Part shown: piece after piece, positions 26,840 to 38,985 of the stretch | Layout of the letters: each line of letters opens with the position of its first letter | How positions within the stretch are numbered: the first letter of the stretch is position 1 | Assembly: GCA_950295325.1 (NCBI GenBank) | Contig: OX485807.1 | Span: 14,909,001 to 14,973,000, forward strand | DNA: 64,000 bases | DNA from: Polytrichum commune | Lineage: Eukaryota > Streptophyta > Polytrichopsida > Polytrichales > Polytrichaceae | Direction: 5' to 3' | Notes under the pieces: generated by a model | Told to the model about the DNA's origin: nothing | The model's database searches: none | The model's input: the letters and a program-made list of their open reading frames with translations, nothing else | Position numbers and translations under genes: made by a program

Positions 26840-27813
26840 AGGTGGTTCAAAATTAACCATGAGGGTTAAAATGTTTCCACTATGATAAATACTAGAAAAT
26901 ATGATTAACATGTTGCAAAAAAAAAAAAAGCTATGTGATAGACATCAATCATTTTAAGTTAAGAAGTTGGTTCCAAATTGCCATCGTTGTGTCAAGGGAT
27001 CATCTTTTGGTAGGAGAGTGTTCAAAGCCATCACTTTATGTCATTGATCCCTAAACCCTTTCAACCATGGGGACTTCAATAGGTGCAAGTCTTGTAAGAT
27101 TTTGTTTTGATATGATTAAAAAAATGTCTGAAGTGCATTTGTAGACGGCCACAAGGACTCGGATAAGGAGACAAACTTCTTTGCATGTGGGTGTTGTCAA
27201 TTGGAAGCATTAAGTGAGATAGACGAGTCTTAAGTGGTTGTCTTCTCATGTTTTTTTTTAAAAAAAACATATATTTATTGTGAAATAGAACTTCAACTTT
27301 TGAACTACAAATTTTGGTTGATTTCCAAACGTGGATGTAGAAATCAAGTTTATTCGCATAGACTCTTGGAGTTGGCTTTAATTGATATGAGTTTCCAAAG
27401 GAGTGGACATGAAACCATCTTCGATGAGATTGAACTAGAATATAACTTGAAAGGAGTGTAGTGCCTCTTTAATGGACTTTGCTTATAAATTTGGTCATTC
27501 ATTCTTTTGTGGTTTTCAAACTCATTTCTCCCAACTTTGACCTCAAGAGGTCAACCAAATTGTCATAGTAAAGGCATGATATGTACACACAATCAAGCAA
27601 AACTTAACTTTTTCTGTTTGGTGTAACAAATGATGGTAACCACGGTGAAGGTTTGAGGATAAATTATAGATTACATGACCAAATTTGCATTTGAGTATTT
27701 TATTATTACCTTTTAAACATTTATTGTTATTGGTGACCTAGGATAATCTCTTACTGGGAGAGTATTCTAGACCAACATCTCAACATCATCCTTTGGGTCT
27801 CCCACTTGGCATG

Positions 27814-27852
<39 letters not shown>

Positions 27853-30237
27853 TTGGAATACAGTGTGCATCCACATCAACATCCCTATCGTATTCATTGT
27901 AGGTTTTCTCATTTATAATGCAACCCATAATATTTATCATAAACATTGTAGCTAGGTGTAAGTGACTTCAAGAATATGTAGTATATTCTCATAATGTGCA
28001 ATTTGATTTAATGTTGTTTCTACCATGTCTAAGCCAATCATGCATATCTCTTAATCTTATTGGACTCCAAAAAATTACTAATTCAACCAAATGGTTGGTT
28101 CTAGCACCTCTACCTTGCCTATCTACATTGAGGGCGTATTGTAAGGTCCAGGTAGCATGTGACACATATCTCCTAACATGCTAGATTTTTGATCCCAAAT
28201 TACCATGTGTTGTCCCCATGGCCATCTCTTGGAAGGAAGGTACTTTAGACTGTTACCTCATCTCATCGTTTAGACCCCCCCACAATGCATGGAGATTTTT
28301 AGTATTAGGTAGGTGTAAGTCTTATTAGATTCCATTTTGAGTTGAAGGAGAGTGGTGCTGCAAAGTGTATATGAGGCTTGTACAAGGCCACCAATAGATT
28401 TGCAACAAGGCCGTTGTCCGAATATCTATCAACCACCTTCAACAATTTGGTCTACAAACCATATCAAACATGCTCCAAAAATGACATCAAAGCTTGCTGC
28501 GTATGAAAACATCCATTATCTGCTCAATGAAATTTGACCTAGTAAAAAAAATTTATGAACTTGAAATTTGTATTATGATACTCAAAAGCATGTGCTATGA
28601 CCATATACAAATCATCATTATTTGAAATAGAGTTCTCATCGACCTTATCGTCCAATATTATAGACTCATATTCTTATTAGATGCCCCAACTTGGAAACCT
28701 CAACATTGTGATATTATAAACTTCCAAAAGAAAGTGAAAAAAGGTACATAGAAAATACCACAACACCACAAAACATAGATACTGAAGACTAGGGCGTTGC
28801 ACCACTAGTGTTGGGAGTTTAGGGCATTTTAGGAGAATAACACTCCCTTTTGTTGGGCCACCTTTGCAAAATGAATAGCATTCAACTTGAGTAATGTTCA
28901 ATTTACAATAGTGGCCCAACTATGTAGGTGGACTTCTCCCACCGACTTGCAAATTCTTATTTAATTTATTATTATTGTTATTATTATGTGAAGCACGCAG
29001 TCATGCATGCAGTCGGTGTGTATGTTTGACAAATTTCATTTGACGTTCAACTTCAACTCCAAAGTGTTACGTGATGTTTTCAAAAACGAAAATGAATGTT
29101 AATTGACATCTATAGTTTCCTTCAAATGTCACCTCAATATCATATGCCTGGTAGTACGTGTCATTTCAATTTCTAAAGTGTCGACTGACGTGTGGGTTTT
29201 TTCTTCACAAGTCACACTACATGTCAAAATCTAAATTGTGTGTATCAATTGACGTGTAATTTATTTTTGTGCAAGTTTTTGCGTGTCAAATGCCAAAAAC
29301 TTACAAAAACTTTGTCAAAAATACACATTGCATGCCGTATAGGGCAAGGTGCATTCTACATGTGAAGTCACCATATTATACAATTCACGGAACCAACAAT
29401 AATGACTTCAAGATCCATGCGACTTCAACTCGGCTATAGTGCTTGGCATTGGCATGCCCCTTTTGGAGAAGGGCATGGGTGATGTTATGAGCAGTTTGTT
29501 GTTTATCCATCACCAAAAAAATAACCTTTCTTTTTTCACCTTGGCTCTTTCATTAGGAATCACTCTTCATTGGCCATAGCCATTGTTTGAGCTCCCTTGT
29601 CAAGGTAGGCTAGTTCACGGTGGGCCAACCCAACTAAACACGAGATTTCGTTTACTATCTCAATTGAAGCACGATTACATGTAATTGCTTTACAATTGAG
29701 CTCTAAGTATTGGTTTGGGGACTGCTCTATGCCCATTCCTCCTCATTCTTTTACGGTTAACCCTATTTAACTCAAATGGTTTATTTGCCACCATGTTATG
29801 CTACGGAGGGTTTTTATTCGTAGATCATGGCCATTGATACATTATACAACATGCTGAGCATGTTATGTGGGCCCAATGTCCGGAGAAAGTAAGGGTGGGA
29901 AAAACCCAACTTTTTCCAGCCGATGCATTGGGTTTTTGGTTTTAATGCAAAAAACCCAATTTTTGTTATGATGTAATGTTCTCATGTTTGCCAAAACTTG
30001 ATTTTACCAAATACTTTGTTGGTTGAAGCATCCATAACAATACCTACGTGCTAACTCAATCATAAAAGAGTGACAAATTATTTCTCTTTTCACATTTAAA
30101 GGAAATGGCCCATTGTTCATCGATTATGGTATGGAGGACCTCTAATATTTGGAGATTTTGGTGAGATAAACGTTCTTATACTTGCTAAATTGATTAACTA
30201 TGCCCACCAATCCCGCAAATATCCCTGCTACTTACAC
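26840..30237. other. Gene-free spacer left of the nested retrotransposons
   Basis: Apart from the AT microsatellite no gene or well-defined element could be supported. Short ORFs present have no recognisable motif. Confidence 0.5.
27817..27850. repeat. (AT)17 microsatellite
   Basis: Uninterrupted AT dinucleotide run of 34 bp. Confidence 0.95.
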
Positions 30238-30320
30238 TAATAGAAAGTGTGGGACACAATTCCCATTTGACACGGGAGGTCATTGTGACATGACCCCATT
30301 TACATGTGTCAAGTTCAAAC
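30238..30320. repeat. Repeat shared with 184-256 in inverse orientation
   Basis: CCATTTGACA-GGGAGGTCATT and GACATGACCCCATTTACA match the reverse complement of a stretch near the left end of the window. It directly abuts the left LTR of the outer retrotransposon, so it belongs to the DNA into which that element inserted. Confidence 0.5.
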
Positions 30321-30684
30321 TGTAACATGTTAGTAGTATGAATTGGACTATTAGGAAGCCTCGAGGGTGAATTCAACCAGGCTATTATGAAGTTGAACGG
30401 ATAAGAGTGGATCAATGGCAATCTAGTTAATTACTTGTAACTCCTAGTTGCAATTTTGCCAACTACTTGTAACTCCTCTTATCTTAGGCAAGTGGCATTG
30501 GGGGGGGGGGGGGGGGGGGAGAGAGAGCAATATGCATGAAGAAGGCTTTTATGGCAAGGGGTTTCTCCCTCATGAATCAAAGGTGGGGTGATTGATGCGA
30601 CACTTGGACGCTCTCTGGTGTCTTGTTGTTGCTAGCTAGAGTATCATGTGTATTGAGTATTATGAGCTTTGTGAGCTTGTGACA
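30321..30684 (+). repeat. Left LTR of the outer chromovirus
   Basis: It starts TGTAACATGTTAG and ends GACA, one base before the TGG of the primer site. It contains a 20-G run at 30500-30519 followed by GA repeats; the right LTR has only a short G run at the same place. Confidence 0.75.
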
Positions 30685-30762
30685 ATGGTATAATAGCAAG
30701 ATTAGTCTTTTTCTTTATGGCAGTTTGTGGGAATAGTAATCTTACCCAGAAAAATTCGTACA

Positions 30763-33050
30763 ATGTCTCAAAATTTGAAGCAAATAGCAAGCAAAGAAAA
30801 CGTAGATGATTTTTAGGAGCATGTTCATAGAAATGTAGAGGAACAATTGGCCCCTCTTGAGCGAGAGGTCAATCAACCAGATACTCTGCTTCGTATTGAG
30901 AGCACCGAGGGCGCTTTGTTGGAACAACAAATGCACACCCAAGGGCCATCTACCCAAAAAATCAAATTGATGGAGCCCGAATGTTTCAAAGATAAGCCAT
31001 ACTCCAATACCCTACAATGGTTGGATTGCATGGAGCTATACATGACCATGGGTCAAGTCGTTGACGAGAAGAAAATCTAGATAGCTTGGACTTACCTCAC
31101 ACTCCTAGTGGCTCCACATTTGCAAACCATAGCCAATGAAATTGAGGTGGTGGGGTAGAATAATCGTTTGTGGAAAAATAAATTTATGCCAAGTGATGAT
31201 TCGGGCCTATGAGAATGTTATTTCCAAACATGTGGTCCGCAACAAATTGTGAAATATGACACAAAGGGGTCTATGAAGGCTCATGCCATTGAATTCCAAC
31301 TCCTTTGTGCCCAAATCACTAACTCCATACACGGGTAGGTCACTCTAAGGCATCTTTGTGCACCACGTGCGGCTGGGGTTTTTTTTGTTTTGGGGCTATT
31401 TACCTTCAAGGGTTGAATTAAAGCCTCCCTATAATTACTTAAATTTCAAAAATGGCCCATTTGTTTGCATCCTTCCATTACTTATATTGTCCAAGTCACT
31501 GCAATTTTTTGTACTCTATATTCCTTTTAAGTAATAAAAGCTAATCTACTTCCTAACGCATTGACGAGTGTTAAGGGAAACCATGGAAACAAAGAAGGGT
31601 GCAAACAATAATATCATTGCAAACAAAGTTATGAAGAAAACACATAGGAGACCATAGCAAACATACTAAACATACCTTCTAGGATCCTTATCTTCAGCCC
31701 CTATATTAATTTTACAAAAAAATAATGGCCCCCATTTTATGTGCATCTAACTTACTTATAATGGGATTGTCTACATTTAATGGGCCCTTCATTATTTGGA
31801 ATTCCTTTATAATTTTTATTTCAAATGATTTTAATCCTCTCTATATTATGCCGCACGTCGTTTTTAAAATGCACTAAGTGACCTACCCGTGACTCCATAT
31901 TGAATGTTGATGACAAAATCAATTGTTTTGTATGCGGATTAAAGCCTGAAATCCGAGAACAATTGGTAGTAGACCCATTCAATAAGGAAGGCAGCTGGAA
32001 GATTTCAAATGACTGTTCATTTATGCTATGGTTACATATGCCACAATTGAGCAATCTCCCCCTAAGAAAAAAGTAAGGATCCACCTAAATTGTGTGGTCC
32101 TATATGTAAGGACAAGGAACATGGCAAGGCCATGACCTTGTCTAATGGCATATTCATGGACTTCAAGATAGAAAATGCACTTCGACGCAAATGAAATTGT
32201 TTTGATTGTACTCAAAAGAGGCATCAAGCTAACGATTGCAAGGGACAAAACAAGGATAATGGAGCATCTTCTAACAAGGCTAGGTTTTTTTTTTTTTTTT
32301 TTAAAAAAGTAAAGAAAAAGTAAAGTTTATTCACCAACAATTGACTACTGTAGTGGGCTTCATGTTGGTGACATGGAACAATATGTTAGTTTTGTTGATA
32401 GCCTTTTGATTTCTTTGATAAAAGCTAAGATAGGACATATTTTCAATCTCCTCTTTTGTACAAACATGGATGATAAAGAAAACTAAATGTTTGTTCCATT
32501 GAAACACTAACTTAACTATTTGATACAAAAATTATTCAAAATTTTATGAAAAATGCATATTTGTGGTTTTGACTTCTCTTATTGTGGAAATATTTCTTTG
32601 GCATATAGAGAAGGGAAAAAATTACATCATGTTGATACAAGAGTTTGCTTTCTAATTGAAAAACACAAGAATACATTTCCAAGTAGAACTTTGAAATAAT
32701 TACAATTGTTGCATGAATATCAAGTTCATGAAGACAATAAACCTCTTACAATGTAAGTGTATTATGATGCTCCTAGGACAACAATTTTGCATAATTTTGG
32801 TAAAACTAAGAAACTTGGAATGCAAATTTGGATATTGCAGCCATAGATTGCTTTGTCAATTCTAGTTTCTTCAACAATTTTAGAATTCACTATGTTAAGG
32901 ATCTCAGTGTCTTGCAATTGGCTAATGGAGATGAGGTTCAAGTTGAAGGATATGTCAAACTACATGTTAAAGTTCAACAATACTATGGACACCAAACGTG
33001 CATGATTGTAGCACTGATTAAATATCAGGTGATGATTGATTGAACAAGTA
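30763..33050 (+). pseudogene. gag and protease remnants of the outer chromovirus
   Basis: The frame at 30847-31080 is Gag-like (LQWLDCMELYMTMGQ). After the hAT insertion gag resumes at 31900 with a Gag-type GLKPEIREQLVVDPF. A CCHC zinc knuckle (CFDCTQKRHQANDC) is readable at about 32190-32240. At 32828-33043 a retropepsin-like segment follows (VLQLANGDEVQVEGYVKLHVKVQ), with the family's catalytic region no longer readable. Stops and frameshifts separate the pieces. An 18-T run followed by A6 (32285-32308) interrupts the link between gag and protease. Confidence 0.7.
31330..31891. mobile_element. Non-autonomous hAT-like element in gag
   Basis: The 562-bp element has terminal inverted repeats starting CACGGGTAGGTCACT; similarity continues through a shared ACGTGCGGC about 40 bp inside each end. 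It is flanked by a perfect 8-bp duplication, ACTCCATA (31322-31329 and 31892-31899), as made by hAT transposases. There is no transposase ORF. The host gag frame is continuous on either side once the element and one duplication are removed. Confidence 0.85.
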
Positions 33051-33299
33051 TAAGGCACGTGTGGATTCTGAATCCAAAACATGTGTCATTCGAAAAGGGA
33101 AACATATCATTTCATCAAAAATTGATCTTTTTAATACAAAGTATGCCTAAATCCTCAACTAAATACCTCTAGGGAATGTACTTTAAAAGGGCAATGCAAA
33201 AGGGGATTATATCCATTTTGTTCCAATTGTCTAAGGTTGACAATCAAAATAAATAAATAAATAAATAAAATCTTTGCAATATGCTAACACATGGTGCCT

Positions 33300-33738
33300 A
33301 TCCACACTATTGGAAGAGTTTAAGAATGTTTTTGAACCTTTGCCAAGTGGGCTACCCTATGAAAATGAAACGGCTCATACAATACCTTTGGAAGAAGCTA
33401 GGAAAAAACGCCTTTTAGGCCAATTTATCGCTTAGGTCCAAGAGAATTGGGGGAGGCAAAGAGGCAAGTACAAGAGTAGTTAGAAAAATGTTGGATTGAA
33501 CCTTGAGCCTCACGTTATGGCTCTCCCATTCTTTTTGTACAAAAGAAGAATGGAACTTTGAGGATGATGGTAGAGTATTGTGCATCAAACATACAAACAA
33601 TAAAAAAAAAAAAAAATCTCTTACCTAGAATCGATGATTTGTTTGATTAGTTGGTAGGTGTTCAAACTTTTTGTTTGTTGATTTATCGTGAAGCTGCCAT
33701 AAAATCTTCATTTTGGAAGAGGATGTCTCTAAGACGGC
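33300..33738 (+). pseudogene. N-terminal half of the outer chromovirus reverse transcriptase
   Basis: Readable in shifting frames are FEPLPSGLPYENETAHTIPL, then a GSPILFVQKKNGTLRMMV-type segment, LPRIDDLFDQLVG-type sequence and finally EEDVSKTA, where the sequence breaks at 33738. These are the fingers and early palm of Ty3/gypsy RT. The next RT residues (GHYHFKIL, then LTNASTTCQGAM) appear at 43720-43800, on the far side of the inner element. Confidence 0.8.
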
Positions 33739-34177
33739 TGTTGTGTAATTAGCGATCGTGTGTCACTGCAGCTCGAGTACCAACCACCACTAATAAACAA
33801 CACTAAAACATAGCAAAGTCACACATAAACAACACACCTCGAGTGAGAAGGAAGATAGTAGAACACTCATAAGAGCTCTAATTTCTCTCCAAATGCACAC
33901 AACTAGTCAAGCTATCTCTCACTCCACCAAGGGAGAATCCAAGAGTGTAAGTAAGGAAAAAAGAACTCAAGATTTATTGCAAAATCATGCAATCTACACC
34001 TCACACAAACTCTCTCCACACACTAACTCACAAGATTTGACTTGGCAAGAATGCCAAGCCAAGGAGGAGGCTCCTCACTTAGGAGCCTTCCTCTCCACAT
34101 CTAGATTCATCCATCCAAACCTAGATGGATGAAACCCAACGGATAAGGTGCGGCCGTCAACGCCGCATACCGTGACA
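33739..34177 (-). repeat. 3' LTR (left) of the inner element
   Basis: It starts TGTTGTGTAATTAGCGATCG and ends ACCGTGACA in plus-strand terms. The right 335 bp (from about 33841) is nearly identical to the distal part of the 5' LTR (43355-43696). The first 105 bp is unrelated to the corresponding part of the 5' LTR but is repeated at 34180-34285. Confidence 0.75.
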
Positions 34178-34179
34178 AC

Positions 34180-34285
34180 TGTCGTGTAAATAGCGATCGT
34201 GTGTCACTGCAGCTCGAGTACCAACCACCACTAACAAACAACACTAAAACATAGCAAAGTCACACATAAACAACACACCTCGACA
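34180..34285 (-). repeat. Extra 106-bp LTR-like block next to the polypurine tract
   Basis: It repeats 33739-33842 almost exactly (shared TAGCGATCGTGTGTCACTGC, CTCGAGTACCAACCACCACT and CATAAACAACACACCTCGA) and itself reads TG...CA. It sits between the 3' LTR and the purine tract, where only one LTR boundary should exist. Confidence 0.75.
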
Positions 34286-34609
34286 TGCCCCCCTCAGCTG
34301 ACTATAGAGTCCCGCCAAACAGCTAGGACCAACGCCAATCTAAAGGGCATGGATAATGAAAAATTGCTCCGCAACTAATTAGTGTGGTAAACGTTATTCC
34401 AAGGAACTGTAGGTTGGGTGCAAGGTGAGCCCCATCCTTAATCACCTCTGATGTTTGGCTATTAGATCCCAAAGAATTAAATCCACCGCCTCATGTTGAT
34501 TGCGTCTCTAAACCATAACTCCTCATTTTCCATTTAGACATGCACAAGATGATGAAAACCACATAGGATCATTGAGTATGATTGGTGGAAGCACCAAGTA
34601 CCGAAGATC

Positions 34610-34753
34610 CTCGACAGCGAGCACAACTCCAATGTCCAGATGGTAGAGAAGTCAAGGGTGGCCTCAAGCATGTCATGTGCCAACCGCGTTGACACTGATC
34701 ACACAAGAACATAGTAGCCGCTCTTTTCTTCTCTCCACACACAAAACATGGAA
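34610..34753 (-). pseudogene. PHD finger at the C-terminus of the inner element's integrase
   Basis: The segment from CFVCGEKK to CARC has the complete C4-H-C3 ligand pattern: CFVC, CDQC, WHMTC (His and Cys) and CARC, with the family's Trp two residues before the last Cys pair. PHD fingers commonly bind the histone H3 tail. Chromoviruses carry a chromodomain at this position, so the PHD may replace it as a targeting module; that is inference. The finger is intact in this copy although the polyprotein upstream is interrupted. Confidence 0.88.
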
Positions 34754-37700
34754 GATCCTCTGGCACGACGGCCAATTCAGGATGAACTGTACCCTCAATA
34801 AGTAGATGACATGGGGCACAATTTTTGGAATGCTCGCGACATTCCCTGCCATCCTTGCCTTCCAACAACAACAAACCACTCGGCAACACCTCCTTCACCC
34901 GAAGGATAGTGCACCCCGCCCTGACATCCAATGTCGTAGGCGCCTCACGTTGGAGATAAACATAATCCCCCTGCCGGAATCTCCGTAACTGAGGTCGGTA
35001 AGCACCACTGCGAATGCGTGCATAACGCAATGTGTCACGGTGCTGAGCAATGGACAAATTCTCCATGGCCATAGGCATGGCCCTCTGGAAGAATTGAGCC
35101 CGCTCCTGCAAACACTCTACCCAAAGGTCTGGGTCATCAAAGTTCACAACATGAGCTAGCTTTTTCCGAATAGAACTCGGGAGTATAGGCTCACGTCCAT
35201 ACAACGATTGATACGGGCTGTAGGACGCCAAAGAGGCCTGCCTACTAAATCGATAGCCCATAGCAATCTAAGGCAACATAAGGTCCCAATCCCGGTGGCT
35301 TCCCCGAAGTAATCCATACATCCTCAAGCCACGCTTGGTTGTCTGAACAACCCGTTCAGCCAAGCCATCTGCCTCCGGATGATCTCGAGAGGTGGTGCGG
35401 TGATCTATGAGCGCCTTAGTGCACAACTCCTCAAAAACACCAAAGAACTCCCTCCCTTGGTCCGTCAACACCTCAGCCGGTGCTCCAAAACGTGCCAACA
35501 CACGATCCAAAAAGGCGGTTGCGGCCAACTCTGCAAAGTTTTGGGATAAAGCAACAAGCTCAATCCACTTGCTAAAATGCTCCACCACCACCAACACGTA
35601 CTTTGCTCCACGTGGCGTGACAACCAACGGTCCCGCAAAGTCTAGCGACCAACGGTAGCCCAATTCCATGATAGGTAAGGGCTGTAACTGAGGTGACAAG
35701 GTGTTAAAGTTAGACCTGATCCGGTCACAAACTTCACACCTCCCAACATAAGCAACCCCCTGTTGATACATGCCAGTCCACCAATATTGGGCACGCAACA
35801 TTGAATGTGTCATGCGTATGCCAAAATGGCCAAGTTCCTCGTGCACTTGTCGTACCAAGGAGGCCCTCTGATCCGGCCTAGGAACAATGCGCCTTGTCCC
35901 ACCCGACCACAATCGAAATAACAAACCGTTCTTCCAACGGAACCTTGTTATTCGATGTCCAATCCTATCCCTTTCCATTGCCGAAATAGACAAAGGAAAG
36001 GTACCCTGTTGAAGCTTATGCAATACGGGAAGATCCTCTCATATATCCGCAATAGCTTGAGGCCGATCAGTCTCATCATCCGAGCCCTGTATCGGAATCT
36101 CAACAGATGTACCAGAAAATAAAGTGAGGTAGGCAGCCGCGTGCCAACCTGGAACCGCCTCTCGATCACAATCTCCATGCCACCTGGCCCCGGTCAAGTC
36201 CTCATCCGAAGGACTTGGATTGCGTGAGAGTCCATCTGCATTCATGTTGGTAATCCCAACACGGTGTACCACCTCAAAGTCATACTCTTGGAGCAACAAA
36301 GCCCACCTGGCAAGCTTGCCAGTAAGCTTATCCGACTTCATGAGCCACCGTAACGGCTGATGGTTAGTCATTAAAGTAAAGTCCTGACCATAAAGATACG
36401 GCCGAAAATGGGCAATAGCCCATATTGCCGCCAATGCTTCTCCCCCGTAGGATGAATAATTAGCCTCCGCCGTGTTATTGCTTCGCGAAGCGTAAGCAAC
36501 AACATACTCCCGGCCAAAATCATCTTTCTGAGTGAGAACTGCTCCCAAACCCAATGCACTCCAATCTGTATGCAACTGGAAAGATTTGGAGACATCTGGA
36601 CGTCGAAGCACTGGAGCCGTACCCAGTTTCTGCTTCAATGTCTCAAACGCCTGTTGTTGCTCACGACCCCAAGTCCACGGTTGGTCCTTGCTCGTGAGAA
36701 TGGTGAGAGGCTTGGCGATCAAGCTAAAGTTCTTGACGAATCGCCGATAGTAATTCGCCAAGCCCAAGAAAGCACGAAGTCTCGGCACATCAACCGGTGC
36801 CGAAATCTTCTGCAAGGCGTCCACCTTAGCTTGTTGTACCCCAAGACCTCCTAGAACAATCATATGCCCCAGATATGCCAGCCGGTCATGAAAAAACTTG
36901 CACTTGCCGTGGTGCAAGCGCAATCCCCACCACTGCAACCGCTCAAAAACGGCTTGAAGATGCCTTACGTGCTCCTGTGGTGTTATATTAAAAATGATAA
37001 CGTCATCAATGTAACACTGAGCAAAGGGTAAGCCAGAGAGAACTTGGTCCATCACTCTCTGAAACTCCGTAGGTGCATTCTTCAGGCCAAACGGAAGAAA
37101 CTTCCAATGGTAAAGTTGATCCTTCCCATCTTGATAAACTCCCCAGAATGCGATTTTCATTCGGTCTCCCACAAGTAATGGGAGTTGGTGATAGCCGGAT
37201 CTCAAGTCCAACGTGCTAAAGACTCGAGCAAATCCGAGGGCATCGAACAATTTCTCCGGGATTGGCATGGGATATCGATCCGACTTGGTCTTCCGATTAA
37301 CTGGACGGTAATCCCCGCACATCCGCTTCTCCGTCTAATTGCCAAAGATATTTTTTTTCGATGGCATAACCATAGCACAAGCATACTCCCCGTTGGAAAG
37401 TTCGATTAGCCTTGCTGCCAAAAGCTCTCGGCAACGAGCCTGAACGCCACTCCGCTCGGAAACACTGAGCCTATAAGGTCTCCGAAAAATGGGATGGTCG
37501 TCCTCCAACTGAATGTGGATGGGCTTTCTTTTATAACCTTCAAGATCTTGAAGGATAAAAATAAAACACCTACGGTACGAGCGAATAAATGCTCGTACTT
37601 TCCGTGCCTCAGCACCAGTGAGATGAGGACCCAATTCCAATGGCCAATCATCAAACTATGTGGTCTCCGTCTCCACTAGAAGAGAGCCACCTGGTGCTGG

Positions 37701-37989
37701 CACGAACTCTAACTGCTAATGGGAGGAGGGGGCATTAACCATGCCCCCAACCTCCGTGCTAGCAATAGAGTCCATCCCCTCTTCATCACCAACAATATGT
37801 GATGATGAAGCCACCACCGGAGGTGAAGAAGCCAAAGCAGTATAAACCCGTTGAGCTTGGAGCTCCTCCATCACCTGCTGCTCGAATCGACAGATTCGTT
37901 CGGCTTCTCCAACCATGACCTCAATTTCTTCCTCCATGGATATGGACCATTGTGTCCCCTGACCAAAATCCTCTGCCCCCAGAGAGAAC

Positions 37990-38985
37990 AATTGGTCACC
38001 ATGATGCCGTTGCAATGCAAGGCATAAACCAATAGTCCACACCATGGTATGAAGATCCATGGCTTGGCCCAACACGAAGCGTCGTTGGCCCTCAGAAAGG
38101 TTAGGAGCTGCGGTGGTGCCAGTGCGGAATCCCATGGCCCGCTCCCGTTCGTCAGCCAACGGTTCGGTGTGGATTTTGGTGTTAGCATCCCACACCATAC
38201 CCGGCCCCCGATCGCGGAAGGTGAATGACTATGGAAACGTCATAAAGGTGGGAAAGGCCTTCCGTGGTGCCCCCATTTTGTTGACCAATGCCAACGGGGT
38301 TAAATCATCTCGAACAACCGGCAAAGAAGTCCGGTTTGGATCCAAGATGTCATCCACCTTCTTATCCAAAGGTGGAGACACTGCAAAAAATGCTGCAGCT
38401 AAAGTAGATGACGGTGCGAGGTTGGGCCAAATCCACCGAGGCCGGTGGGCATAAAAACCAATGCTCGCAGCATCCACAAAAATGGGATTTCCAAGGTGTT
38501 GACGGACATAATGACCGCCTTTCAACATCTTGTCCCGGGAGTCTCCCAACAAAGGTACATTCTCGAAGATATACCTTGGAGGGGAAGGTTGGTGGGTAAA
38601 CCACCACTGCATAAGCCGGATGAGGTCCCAGAAAAAGATAGACCTGGGATCCTCTAAACCTCGGCCTGCTCCAGCACGTGAGTGGCCTTGGCATGGCCAT
38701 CCCGCAATCACCATATCCACCGGATCCAAGTGTTGTAAGTCGGCCTCACTGATGAGTGTAACATTACGAGGGAGATGTGAAAAACACCCACGAATGGTAG
38801 TTGGGTGTAACTGCTGGGGGTACAATACCATCAACTGGTGAAAATGGTGACGAGCCACACGGGTGGACACTGGAGAGTTGTCCACATAGACATACCGTCT
38901 GACCGTGAGGCCAGCCTCCAATACGGCTGCTAAGCCCGTGCCGATGCCCCCAAACAGTTCCACCAAAGTAATCCCCGCGTCTGGT
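37990..38985 (-). pseudogene. C5 cytosine-specific DNA methyltransferase domain inside pol
   Basis: Residue numbers are for the 742-codon segment starting at 40457. The conserved motifs are all recognisable: I (TLVELFGGIGTG, 497-508, AdoMet binding), a short acidic motif II (VYVDNS), IV (GWPCQGHSR, catalytic Cys589), VI (ENV, 632-634), VIII (HRPRWIWPN, from 671). After a single TAG stop at 38231 the same frame continues with IX (ADERERAMGF) and X (RRFVLGQAMD). The domain lies between protease and RT in the same frame, so it would be made as part of the polyprotein. Predicted reaction: transfer of a methyl group from S-adenosylmethionine to C5 of cytosine. Whether an intact relative is active, and at which sequence, cannot be read from this copy. 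C5-MTases captured by retrotransposons have, as I recall, been reported in dinoflagellates and charophyte algae. Confidence 0.9.

Noticed and set aside
38059-38841. Plus-strand ORFs opposite the methyltransferase
   Set aside because: They are antisense shadows of the conserved pol frame, which carries the recognisable catalytic motifs.
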